From an uncultured Sphingomonadaceae bacterium (lineage in GTDB: Bacteria; Pseudomonadota; Alphaproteobacteria; Sphingomonadales; Sphingomonadaceae): 64,000 nt of DNA. Below the pieces are notes generated by a model. That model made no database searches. It was given only the letters and a program-made list of their open reading frames with translations, and was not told the DNA's origin. A program made the position numbers and the translations under genes. The DNA is taken from assembly GCA_947497315.1 (NCBI GenBank), contig CANMFX010000002.1:682001-746000 (forward strand). Reading direction: 5' to 3'. Shown in pieces: positions 53,408-61,886 of this stretch. How positions within the stretch are numbered: position 1 is the stretch's first letter; every line of letters begins with the position of its first letter.

Positions 53408-55548
53408 TGGCTGATTTCCTGCTCGAACTGCTCTCCGAAGAAATTCCCGCCCGCATGCAGGCCAAGGCGCGTGCGGACCTTGAACGCTTGTTTGTCGCGC
53501 AACTGAATGACGCTGGCCTGAAAGCCGGGGATATTACCGTTTACTCGACGCCAAGGCGGCTTGCTCTGATTGCAAAGGATCTGCCGGATCAGACCGAAGC
53601 GGTGAGCGAAGAAGCCAAGGGGCCACCGGAAGGCGCGCCCGATCAGGCAGTCGATGGCTTCTGCCGTAAAAATGGCGTGACCCGCGATCAACTGGAAGTT
53701 CATGACGTCAAGGGCAGAGCGACCTATTTTGCGGTGATCAACAGGCCGGGTCGAGCGACCAGTGATGTGCTGGCCGAAGCCATTCCGGCGATCATCAAAG
53801 CTTTCCCATGGCCCAAATCGATGCGTTGGGGCGAAGCCAGCCTTTCCACCGAAAGCCTGCGCTGGGTACGGCCCTTGTCCGGCATTGTCGCGATATTGGG
53901 CGATGATCTGGTGGAATGCGAAATTGACGGCGTGACGTCAGGCTATGAAACCGTCGGCCATCGCTTCCACCATGACGGAGTGGTAACGATCGGCAATGCC
54001 GGTGATTATGCCGAGAAACTGCGCGCCTGCCATGTTCTGGTCGATCAGACCGAACGCGAAGCAATTGTGCGCGATGGCGCAGCCAAGGCGGCATCAGACG
54101 GCGGGCTGGAACTGGTGGCAGATGAAGGCTTGGTGATCGAAAATGCCGGCCTGACCGAATGGCCTGTGCCCTTGCTCGGCGGATTTGATCCGGCCTTTCT
54201 GGATGTACCGGAAGAGGTGATTCAGCTCACCGCCCGGGTGAATCAGAAATATTTTATCTGCCGCGATCAATCCGGCAAACTAGCACCAAATTTCATCTGC
54301 ACCGCCAATATCGACGCCACAGACGGCGGCAAGGCAATTGTTGCGGGCAATGAAAAAGTGCTGGCGGCAAGGCTGTCCGACGCCAAATTCTTCTGGGAGC
54401 TTGACCAGAAGACGGCGCTGGAAGATCATGCCAAGAAATTGAGCAACATTGTGTTCCATGAAAAACTGGGCACGGTTGCCGACAAGGTAGAGCGTGTGGC
54501 CAAGTTGGCCGAGTGGTTGGTTTCTTTAGAAGGGAATGGTTTTTACCAGTCCAGCCCCGGCGATACATTTCATGGTGAAGTGTCCGAGGCCGCACGTCTC
54601 TGCAAAGCCGATCTCGTCACCGAAATGGTCGGCGAGTTTCCCGACCTGCAAGGTCTGATGGGCGGCTATTATGCAGAGAAACAAGGCAAGTCCAAGGCGG
54701 TCGCCAACGCGATCCGTGATCATTACAAGCCAGTTGGGCAGGGCGATGAGGTGCCGACTGATCCGGTGACGGTAGCGGTGAGTTTGGCGGATAAGCTGGA
54801 TACTTTGGTCGGGTTTTTTGCGATTGATGAGAAACCAACCGGGTCGAAAGATCCTTTCGCATTGCGGCGTGCAGCCATCGGCATTATTCGATTGATCCTG
54901 ACCAATGGACTACGCGAAAGGTTGGTTGATCTTGCCGGCATGGCGTCCGCTCCATACGCGGAAAGCATGATCGAGGGATTGGATGAAGATACCCGTCAAT
55001 CATTGTTAAAAAAGCAGTTTTCCGAGAAATTGTATCTCGGTTTCATGGATTTTATTATCGATCGTTTGAAGGTGCAGCAGCGTGAAGCGGGTGTGCGTCA
55101 TGATATCATAGAGTCAGTTACTTCGCTCGATTCAGAAGATGATCTCGTTCGCTTGCTAGCTCGGGTGAACGCCTTGCAAGCTTTTGTTGAGACACCAGAC
55201 GGCAAAAACCTGCTCGCTGGCTACAAGCGCGCTTCCAACATCCTGAAGAAAGAAAACGTCGAGCAGAGCGACACAAAACCGCTTTCCTACACGCCCGAAA
55301 AAGCCGAAAAGGCACTTATCGACGCGCTGGATGCCGCACAGCCTGATGTGACCGCAGCCATTGAAGCGGAAGAGTTTGAAAAAGCGATGACCGCGCTGGC
55401 CAATTTGCGCGCGCCGATTGACCAGTTTTTCGAGGATGTGACCGTGAATGACAGCGATGCGGACAAACGAGAAGCACGGCTTGCTCTGCTGGCCCGTTTT
55501 CGCGCGGCGGTGCATCAGGTTGCTGACTTTTCCAAGATTGAGGGATGA
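53407..55548 (+). CDS. glyS: Glycine-tRNA ligase beta subunit
   Basis: 713 residues starting [18 protein letters not shown], the family start, coupled to glyQ by TAATG. Blocks include KSMRWGEASLSTESLRWVRPL, LTARVNQKYFICRD, an HD-like region (SEAARLCKADLVTEMVGEFPDLQG) and the C-terminal tRNA-binding domain. It is complete. The 152-base gap to ppdK holds two CVNF repeats and one possible mini frame. Confidence 0.97.
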   Translation: MADFLLELLSEEIPARMQAKARADLERLFVAQLNDAGLKAGDITVYSTPRRLALIAKDLPDQTEAVSEEAKGPPEGAPDQAVDGFCRKNGVTRDQLEVHDVKGRATYFAVINRPGRATSDVLAEAIPAIIKAFPWPKSMRWGEASLSTESLRWVRPLSGIVAILGDDLVECEIDGVTSGYETVGHRFHHDGVVTIGNAGDYAEKLRACHVLVDQTEREAIVRDGAAKAASDGGLELVADEGLVIENAGLTEWPVPLLGGFDPAFLDVPEEVIQLTARVNQKYFICRDQSGKLAPNFICTANIDATDGGKAIVAGNEKVLAARLSDAKFFWELDQKTALEDHAKKLSNIVFHEKLGTVADKVERVAKLAEWLVSLEGNGFYQSSPGDTFHGEVSEAARLCKADLVTEMVGEFPDLQGLMGGYYAEKQGKSKAVANAIRDHYKPVGQGDEVPTDPVTVAVSLADKLDTLVGFFAIDEKPTGSKDPFALRRAAIGIIRLILTNGLRERLVDLAGMASAPYAESMIEGLDEDTRQSLLKKQFSEKLYLGFMDFIIDRLKVQQREAGVRHDIIESVTSLDSEDDLVRLLARVNALQAFVETPDGKNLLAGYKRASNILKKENVEQSDTKPLSYTPEKAEKALIDALDAAQPDVTAAIEAEEFEKAMTALANLRAPIDQFFEDVTVNDSDADKREARLALLARFRAAVHQVADFSKIEG

Positions 55549-55566
55549 TGTGATTGCCGATCGACA

Positions 55567-55589
55567 CCCTGTGAATTGTGTGAACTTTG
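55567..55589 (+). repeat. CVNF repeat, copy 4 (upstream of ppdK)
   Basis: CCCTGTGAATTGTGTGAACT followed by TTG: one base from the fmt-side core TGTGATTTGTGTGAACTTTG. Oriented toward ppdK. Confidence 0.85.
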
Positions 55590-55648
55590 AAACTGCGCAA
55601 GCAGATCGCATGATGACTCATCAGGATGTCATGGTTGGCGAAACACAT

Positions 55649-55670
55649 CCTGTGATGTGTGTGAACTTTG
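55649..55670 (+). repeat. CVNF repeat, copy 5 (upstream of ppdK)
   Basis: CCTGTGATGTGTGTGAACTT followed by TG; one substitution from the core. It lies 82 bases after copy 4 and 31 bases before the ppdK start. Confidence 0.85.
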
Positions 55671-55700
55671 GGCCGATAAATTTCGGAGATAGAACATAAT

Positions 55701-58379
55701 ATGACTCAATATGTATATCGTTTCGGTGGTGGAATAGACGCAGACGGCGCGCCAACAGATGCTACCGAAGCCCGCAATTTACTGGGCGGCAAGGGCGCCA
55801 ATCTGGCGGAAATGGCCAATATTGGCCTGCCGGTTCCTCCCGGTTTCACCATTTCGACCGAAATGTGCACGCGCTTCATGAACGAAGGTGGTGTTTATCC
55901 CGACAGTCTGAACGGCGAAGTGGCACAGGGCGTTGCGCATATCGAAGCGATCACGGGTAAGACATTTGGCAATGCCGCTGATCCACTACTCGTATCGGTT
56001 CGCTCCGGCGCGCGTGCGTCCATGCCTGGTATGATGGACACGGTGCTCAATCTCGGCCTGAACGATGAAACGGTTGAAGGCCTCGCGAAAACCTCCGGTG
56101 ACGAGCGTTTCGCCTGGGACAGCTATCGTCGGTTCATCCAGATGTATTCCGATGTGGTGCTGCAATTGGATCATGATAGCTTTGAAGAGGCGCTGGAAAT
56201 TGCCAAGGAAGATAATGGCTTCTTCACGGATACTGAGATGGAGTCTCAGCATTGGAAGGCATTGGTTGCCGAATATAAAGGCCTTGTCGAAGAACAATGG
56301 GGCAAGCCTTTCCCGCAGGATGTGAATGACCAGCTTTGGGGCGCGGTCAGCGCCGTTTTTGGCAGCTGGCAGGCAGAGCGGGCTAAGGTCTATCGCCGGC
56401 TCAACGATATTCCCGCCGAATGGGGCACAGCCGTCAATGTACAGGCGATGGTATTCGGCAATATGGGCGAGACATCGGCAACCGGTGTGGCCTTTACCCG
56501 CAACCCCTCAACCGGCGACAGCGCCTATTATGGCGAATGGCTGATCAACGCGCAGGGCGAGGATGTGGTCGCGGGCATCCGCACGCCGCAATATCTCTCC
56601 AAAGCCGCGCGTGAGGAAGCCAATGCCAAGCCGCTGTCGATGGAAGAGGCGATGGCGGAAACCTATGGCGAGCTGACCAACGTCTTTGATCTGCTGGAAC
56701 GCCATTATCGCGATATGCAGGATATCGAATTTACCGTCGAACGCGGCAAATTGTGGATGCTGCAAACCCGCGCCGGCAAGCGGACCGCCAAGGCGGCGCT
56801 GAAAATCGCGGTGGATATGGCGAATGACGGCCTGATTACCGAGGAAGAAGCGGTAGCCCGGGTCGATCCAATGGCTTTGGACCAATTGCTCCATCCGACG
56901 CTTGACCCCGACGCCAAGCGCGATGTGCTGACCACCGGATTGCCGGCTTCTCCGGGTGCTGCTTGCGGGATCATCGTATTTGATTCCGATACCGCGGAAC
57001 ACCGCACAGAAATGGGCGATGACGTGATTTTGGTGCGCGTGGAGACCTCGCCGGAAGATATTCACGGCATGCACGCGGCCAAAGGCATTTTGACCGCGCG
57101 CGGCGGTATGACGTCACATGCTGCCGTCGTGGCACGCGGCATGGGTCGTCCCTGTGTTTCTGGCGCTGGTAGCCTGAGTATCAATAATGAAACAAAACTG
57201 CTGAAAATCGGTGATCGCGAGCTGAAAGAAGGCGATGTTCTAACCATCGACGGCAGCAATGGTCAGGTCATGGCAGGGCGCGTGAAAACGATTCAGCCAG
57301 AACTTGTCGGCGATTTTGGCGTGTTGATGGAATGGGCCGATAAAGTTCGTCGTCTGGGCGTACGCACCAATGCTGAAACGCCGCAGGATTGTAAGGTTGC
57401 TCGCGATTTTGGCGCCGAAGGTATTGGCTTGTGCCGGACCGAGCATATGTTCTTTGAAACCTCCCGGATCACGGCCGTTCGCCAGATGATCCTCGCCGCC
57501 AATGAAGCGGGCAGGCGGGAGGCTTTGGCCAAGCTGCTCCCCGAACAACGCGAGGATTTCCGCCAGATATTCGAAGTCATGGTTGGTTTACCGGTGACCA
57601 TTCGCTTGCTTGATCCGCCATTGCATGAATTTTTACCTCATCATCAGTCGGAATTTGAGGAAGTAGCAGCTGCGGCCGATGTTGGCGTGGAAACGCTAAA
57701 ACAGCGTGCCAATGAACTGCACGAGTTTAACCCGATGCTCGGCCATCGGGGTTGCCGGCTTGGTGTGACCTATCCCGAGATTTATGAAATGCAGGCACGT
57801 GCGATATTCGAAGCGGCTTGCGAAATTGCGGAAACTAGCGGTGAAGCGCCTATTCCGGAGGTTATGATACCGCTGGTGGCGACCGCGCGTGAACTGGAGC
57901 TGATGAAAGATGCCGTCGACGGGATGGCGGAAGAGGTTTTCGCTGAAAAAGGCCGCCGCATCGAATATCTGGTTGGCACCATGATCGAACTGCCCCGCGC
58001 GGCCCTAATGGCCGGGAAAATTGCCGAACATGGTGAGTTTTTTAGCTTTGGAACCAATGACTTAACCCAAACCACTTTGGGTGTATCGCGTGACGATGCC
58101 GGGCGTTTCCTGACCCAATATGTCGATAAAGGCATTTTTCCGCGGGATCCCTTCGTCAGCCTTGACGTCGAAGGTGTCGGGCAATTGATTGAACTGGCCG
58201 CAGAGCGGGGCAGGGCAACACGCGGCGACATTAAACTCGGCATTTGCGGTGAACATGGCGGCGATCCGGCTTCAATTGCCTTCTGCGAGGAAACCGGCCT
58301 CGATTATGTCAGCGCGTCACCTTATCGGGTTCCGATTGCACGGCTCGCTGCGGCTCAGGCAGCACTCAAAAAGCACTAG
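55701..58379 (+). CDS. ppdK: Pyruvate, phosphate dikinase
   Basis: 892 residues. The ATP-grasp nucleotide domain (GGKGANLAEMANIGLPVPPGF), the swivelling phosphohistidine domain with His473 in GGMTSHAAVVARGMG, and the TIM-barrel phosphoenolpyruvate domain (LCRTEHMFFE, FSFGTNDLTQTTLG, CGEHGGDP with the catalytic cysteine) are all present. It interconverts pyruvate and phosphoenolpyruvate using ATP and phosphate. Together with pckA it gives two routes to phosphoenolpyruvate. The 3' end overlaps the converging DUF4259 gene by four bases. Confidence 0.97.
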   Translation: MTQYVYRFGGGIDADGAPTDATEARNLLGGKGANLAEMANIGLPVPPGFTISTEMCTRFMNEGGVYPDSLNGEVAQGVAHIEAITGKTFGNAADPLLVSVRSGARASMPGMMDTVLNLGLNDETVEGLAKTSGDERFAWDSYRRFIQMYSDVVLQLDHDSFEEALEIAKEDNGFFTDTEMESQHWKALVAEYKGLVEEQWGKPFPQDVNDQLWGAVSAVFGSWQAERAKVYRRLNDIPAEWGTAVNVQAMVFGNMGETSATGVAFTRNPSTGDSAYYGEWLINAQGEDVVAGIRTPQYLSKAAREEANAKPLSMEEAMAETYGELTNVFDLLERHYRDMQDIEFTVERGKLWMLQTRAGKRTAKAALKIAVDMANDGLITEEEAVARVDPMALDQLLHPTLDPDAKRDVLTTGLPASPGAACGIIVFDSDTAEHRTEMGDDVILVRVETSPEDIHGMHAAKGILTARGGMTSHAAVVARGMGRPCVSGAGSLSINNETKLLKIGDRELKEGDVLTIDGSNGQVMAGRVKTIQPELVGDFGVLMEWADKVRRLGVRTNAETPQDCKVARDFGAEGIGLCRTEHMFFETSRITAVRQMILAANEAGRREALAKLLPEQREDFRQIFEVMVGLPVTIRLLDPPLHEFLPHHQSEFEEVAAAADVGVETLKQRANELHEFNPMLGHRGCRLGVTYPEIYEMQARAIFEAACEIAETSGEAPIPEVMIPLVATARELELMKDAVDGMAEEVFAEKGRRIEYLVGTMIELPRAALMAGKIAEHGEFFSFGTNDLTQTTLGVSRDDAGRFLTQYVDKGIFPRDPFVSLDVEGVGQLIELAAERGRATRGDIKLGICGEHGGDPASIAFCEETGLDYVSASPYRVPIARLAAAQAALKKH

Positions 58380-59044
58380 TCAGCTGGACCTTTGAGTATC
58401 TGATCCACCAGTGCGTCATCGACATTGAACTTCCAGTTCTGGATCAGGCGGCGGGGGTGGAGTTTGCCGTTCAGGCAGGACAGGTGGCAATAAACGCCAT
58501 AGGACATAGCCATATTGTCCTTGCTGCTCATGTCGCGAATGGAAAGGCTGGTGAGGTCCTTTGGTTCAATATCCTTGTTGCAAAAGACGCAAGGACCGAA
58601 GCCACCGGAAATCTCTTTGATTTCAGCAGGCGAGGGAGGTTTGGCCGTTACATCGGAATTGAGTCGCGCGATCAGCCCGGTAATTGCCAGATTCCATCCG
58701 ACGCTCTCCTCTGGATCCTCCGACCACAGATCCAGTAGCTCGGAATCCCCCAAAACCTCGGAAACGGCCATCTTTGCCTGTTCAATGAGCGCCGGTTCGG
58801 CTTTTTCGAAATTATCGAGCTTTTTCAACAGGTCTTTGGGTGCATCTGGCGCAATCTGGCCCATCAATATCGCGACAGTCTCAGCCGCTGCGATGATCTC
58901 TGATGCCAGATCGACATCAATGTCCGCATCTTCAAGATCAGCCAGCGCATCAAATTTGGCGGCAACATCCTCCCGGCTTGAAATCCCGGATACCCAGTCG
59001 AGTGCGCTGTCATTTTCAAAGCTACCCGGACCCCAAGTGCCCAT
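58376..59044 (-). CDS. DUF4259 protein with a C-terminal cysteine/histidine motif
   Basis: 222 residues. MGTWGPGSFENDSALDWV is the DUF4259 signature start, and residues 1-120 match that family of unknown function. The C-terminal part has CVFCNKDI (CxxC) and YCHLSCLNGKLHP (C-H-x2-C), which together could form a zinc site; this part is not usual for DUF4259 proteins and may be a fusion. No operon partner. It converges on ppdK and is followed upstream by tRNA-Arg in the other direction. Confidence 0.85.
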   Translation of the reverse strand: MGTWGPGSFENDSALDWVSGISSREDVAAKFDALADLEDADIDVDLASEIIAAAETVAILMGQIAPDAPKDLLKKLDNFEKAEPALIEQAKMAVSEVLGDSELLDLWSEDPEESVGWNLAITGLIARLNSDVTAKPPSPAEIKEISGGFGPCVFCNKDIEPKDLTSLSIRDMSSKDNMAMSYGVYCHLSCLNGKLHPRRLIQNWKFNVDDALVDQILKGPAD

Positions 59045-59154
59045 ATTCCCTGCTCCTCAAATCAATGGGCAGATAAATAACAGCGTTTCGCAAAAAACAG
59101 GTTAAAATGGCTTGCCAGCAGAAGAATCTCCCCCTATCTGACTGCCTTCAATGC

Positions 59155-59231
59155 GCGCCCGTAGCTCAGCTGGATAGAGTACTTGACTACGAATCAAGGG
59201 GTCGGGAGTTCGAATCTTCCCGGGCGCGCCA
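59155..59231 (+). tRNA. tRNA-Arg (anticodon ACG)
   Basis: 77 nt. Acceptor GCGCCCG pairs with CGGGCGC, then G and an encoded CCA. The anticodon stem CTTGA/TCAAG encloses CTACGAA, giving anticodon ACG, read as ICG after editing. The T arm GGAGTTCGAATCTTCC is standard. The 235 bases that follow, up to the methyltransferase, contain no recognisable gene. Confidence 0.97.
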
Positions 59232-59466
59232 TTTTCCGCATGTTGGACGTCAGATGGCTTTGACCTTCAAGTCACAAACTGACCCAAAATGAGAAAAATC
59301 GGCAAAGCTGCCGTCCGTTCGGATCGCAGGGAAGATGTTGGAAGAGCCCTCAGCGGTTAGTGCTGCGTGAGGTCTGCATGACCGCTTTTGAGGTTGCCCA
59401 ACGAATTCTGCGCAACTAGATTCACTGTATTGTCCCACATCAATTACAGCATCATGGAGAAATGCC

Positions 59467-60243
59467 GTGACGAAAACCCTGCTTGACGAAGTGGCTTATA
59501 CTATGGAGGCGCCAGAATGCTTGTTGCCTCATCTGCCGTATCTACTCCAAGACTTACCATCATTGAGTGGTGTGGAGGATGACGTTGTAGATGTGCTGCG
59601 CGAAGTCGGTCTTCCTGTTGGCAGCACTGTTCTTGACCTTGGATGCGGACGAGGCGACATATCGATGCGGGTAGCACGCGCTTTTGACGCCGAAATTACA
59701 GGCGTAGATGCTCATCCGCCATTCATTGAGATCGCGCGCCAATTGGCGGAGGAAGCGATGCTGGAGTCACACTGCCGATTTGTAGCCGAAGACCTGCGTA
59801 TGTGTCTGGCAAAACCCGCCCGCTTCGATGCCGTTCTGATGATCGCGGTCGGACCAGTGCTTGGCGATTCTGCCAAAACCATGAGCATGCTTCGGACTGT
59901 AGTGCGCGATGGTGGTTGGATCCTCATCGACGATGGATATCTGGAAGACGGCGTGCCCCCACCCGAGGATTGTGAAAATCTTTTGGAACAGAAGGCGATG
60001 GAAGCCGGGTTAACACGTTTCGGTGATGCAATCGTCGCGCGGCGGATAAGAAGCCCTGCGTGGAGATCGTTCAACGCACTTGCCCTTGAAACCATTCCCA
60101 AGCGCGCAGTAGATCTCATAGAGTTGTATCCGGAACTCAAAGACACGATCAACCAATATGTCGCAAGACAGTTTCAGGAAGTGTCGTTGATGGATGGCCC
60201 GGTGGTCCCAGCACTTTGGGCAATCCAGAAAACTGTCGACTGA
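59467..60243 (+). CDS. Class I SAM-dependent methyltransferase
   Basis: 258 residues from a GTG with GGAGAA upstream. The Rossmann-type motifs are VLDLGCGRGDIS (motif I), EITGVDAHPPFIEIA (acidic loop), and FDAVLMIAVGPVL then GGWILIDDGYL. The N-terminal 45 residues are a helical lid. Substrate unknown; the sequence resembles small-molecule methyltransferases. It is isolated between tRNA-Arg and folE, flanked on both sides by gene-free stretches, which would fit a recently gained gene at a tRNA, although no repeat of the tRNA end was found. Confidence 0.88.
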   Translation: MTKTLLDEVAYTMEAPECLLPHLPYLLQDLPSLSGVEDDVVDVLREVGLPVGSTVLDLGCGRGDISMRVARAFDAEITGVDAHPPFIEIARQLAEEAMLESHCRFVAEDLRMCLAKPARFDAVLMIAVGPVLGDSAKTMSMLRTVVRDGGWILIDDGYLEDGVPPPEDCENLLEQKAMEAGLTRFGDAIVARRIRSPAWRSFNALALETIPKRAVDLIELYPELKDTINQYVARQFQEVSLMDGPVVPALWAIQKTVD

Positions 60244-60599
60244 GACCACACTGCAGACCTCTTCAAACATCCGCAATGCGCCTTTGCCAATGCGGTTTTC
60301 TGCTATTGTCTGAAGTGCCCTGGCAACAGGAGACCTTGGCGGCGAAGGGCAGTTCTGTCCGCGTTGCTGTCCTCGCCGCAGATCGCGATGGAGGTTTGGT
60401 CTGGACCAGAAATACTTTACGTTTGGGCCAGTATTGCGTGACGTGGCCGCTTGATAGGTTTCAGATAACAAGTAAAAGATGCGAGGTGTTCCACCCCAAA
60501 CATTATTGAAGATACGGTCATAGGTGCACTTGCACTGCCGCGCCGCGGGGCGTAATCTGATGGCATTATGTATTACTCCCACGCGTAAAGGATTGCTTT
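60244..60599. other. 356-base stretch without a recognised gene
   Basis: Between the methyltransferase and folE. Open frames exist on both strands but without similarity or a clear ribosome-binding site. It may hold a decayed gene and the folE promoter. A GGTCTGGACC palindrome is present near 60394. AAAGGA before the folE start is the only confident signal. Confidence 0.5.
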
Positions 60600-61220
60600 T
60601 TGGCCGACTATTCTGACTCTTTTGAAGATGCTCTTGCTGCCCGTGAAGCCGCTAAAATTCCTGTTCCCGATGAAGTGCAGGAGGCAGTTAAAACATTGCT
60701 ACGCTGGTCGGGTGAAGATCCAGATCGCGAAGGGTTGCTTGATACGCCCAAGCGGGTTGCGCGTGCTTGGAAAGAATATTGTGAAGGTTATCAGGAAAAC
60801 CCTGCCATCCATCTGGCGCGAACTTTTGAAGAAGTCGGCGGTTATGATGAATTGGTATTGCTGAAGGACATTCCTTTTCATTCCCATTGCGAGCATCATA
60901 TGGCGCCTATCATTGGCAAGGCCAGTATCGCTTACATGCCCACTGACCGAGTCGTTGGTATCTCCAAACTCGCGCGCGTACTCCACGGATTTGCACGACG
61001 TTTGCAAGTGCAGGAGCGTCTGACGGCAGAGGTCGCGCAGTGTATCTGGGACAATCTGAAACCACATGGTGTAGCGGTCGTTATAGAGGCCAGCCATAGC
61101 TGCATGACAGCGCGCGGTGTGCGCACGCCCGGTGTGGGAATGACGACTAGCCGTTTGTTGGGCTGTTTCCTTGATGATGCACGCAGTCGCAAGGAAGTGA
61201 TGAGCCTGATGGGCTATTAG
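60600..61220 (+). CDS. folE: GTP cyclohydrolase I
   Basis: 206 residues from a TTG with AAAGGA nine bases upstream. DPDREGLLDTPKRVARAW, FHSHCEHHMAPIIGKASIAY (zinc Cys and His) and EASHSCMTARGVR (second zinc Cys and the GTP site) are the type IA hallmarks. It makes dihydroneopterin triphosphate, the first step to folate. Complete. Confidence 0.97.
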   Translation: MADYSDSFEDALAAREAAKIPVPDEVQEAVKTLLRWSGEDPDREGLLDTPKRVARAWKEYCEGYQENPAIHLARTFEEVGGYDELVLLKDIPFHSHCEHHMAPIIGKASIAYMPTDRVVGISKLARVLHGFARRLQVQERLTAEVAQCIWDNLKPHGVAVVIEASHSCMTARGVRTPGVGMTTSRLLGCFLDDARSRKEVMSLMGY

Positions 61221-61229
61221 GCAGAGGGC

Positions 61230-61886
61230 CTATTCCATCCACATTCGCATGAGATTATATTGCAGCGCCTGCATGCGCGTGTAGTTTTCGTCTCTCATAT
61301 TGAGGCCTTCCAGGGCAGCAACTTCGTTCAGCTCATACATGAGGTTGCGCTTCATAACGTCCCGGATCCGGCTTTGGATGAAGGTGATAGCAACCATTCT
61401 TTCACCTTGGGAGATAGGCTCAACTTCATGCAAGGTATGGGAAGGATAGACAATTGCCGTACCGGGAAGGCCTTTGAAGCGCATTCCGGCTTCGCCCTGT
61501 GTCACATGTAACGCGCCGCCCTTAGAGTCATTCGGTCCGCTTAAAAATATGGTGCAACTGATATCCGATCGAATGGGACCATCTGGCAGTGGAATGATGG
61601 CACTGTCCGCGTGCAATCCATAGTGCATGCCTGGTTGGTAGCGAGTGATCAGCGGCGGAGCGATTTTCTCGGGAAATGCGAAGTCTGTAAATTCCGGGTT
61701 CGACATCAATGCGTCATGGAGGATTTTGGAGGTCTTGTTATAGGCATCAAGATCATGAAGCTGCAGGTTGTTCTTCACTTTTGAATGGGGATTGCTGATC
61801 TTTCCATCCACAAACTGCGCGCTACCAGCGATGGCTTTAATTTCGTTAACTTGACTTTGGTCCAGTATTTTAAGCTGTTTGAACAT
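61230..61886 (-). CDS. Fe(II)/2-oxoglutarate-dependent hydroxylase, PKHD type (PiuC/YbiX-like)
   Basis: 218 residues. Metal ligands are His and Asp in YGLHADSAII and a later His in SHTLHEVEPI; Arg in GERMVAITFIQS binds 2-oxoglutarate. MRDENYTRMQALQYNLMRMW ends the protein, close to the PiuC C terminus. Relatives are induced by low iron beside TonB receptors. The start overlaps the stop of the sulfotransferase-like gene (TAATG), so the two are made together and probably modify the same substrate; that is inference. Confidence 0.9.
   Translation of the reverse strand: MFKQLKILDQSQVNEIKAIAGSAQFVDGKISNPHSKVKNNLQLHDLDAYNKTSKILHDALMSNPEFTDFAFPEKIAPPLITRYQPGMHYGLHADSAIIPLPDGPIRSDISCTIFLSGPNDSKGGALHVTQGEAGMRFKGLPGTAIVYPSHTLHEVEPISQGERMVAITFIQSRIRDVMKRNLMYELNEVAALEGLNMRDENYTRMQALQYNLMRMWME

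Larger units (their letters stand above)
55550..55699 (+). other. Possible 49-codon frame between glyS and ppdK carrying two CVNF repeats
   Basis: A GTG one base after the glyS stop, preceded by GAGGGATGAT, opens a frame through both repeat copies (reading HPVNCVNF and HPVMCVNF) that stops one base before the ppdK ATG. The same layout, with the repeat read in the same frame, is seen before fmt. No family is known. It could be a coupled leader peptide or an accident of the repeat. Candidate only. Confidence 0.3.

Noticed and set aside
55448-55699. Full 83-codon frame starting inside glyS
   Set aside because: The part within glyS is a shadow frame; only the portion after the glyS stop is worth considering and is listed as a candidate.
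59107-59292. Frame of 61 codons across tRNA-Arg
   Set aside because: It is a translation of the tRNA gene itself (the familiar RGREFESSRARH peptide), not a protein gene.
60216-60509. Plus-strand frame of 97 codons after the methyltransferase
   Set aside because: It starts inside the methyltransferase gene, lacks a start signal and has shadow-like composition.
60010-60582. Minus-strand frame of 190 codons overlapping the methyltransferase end and the gap before folE
   Set aside because: No ribosome-binding site, no recognisable domain, and about half of it is antisense to the methyltransferase.
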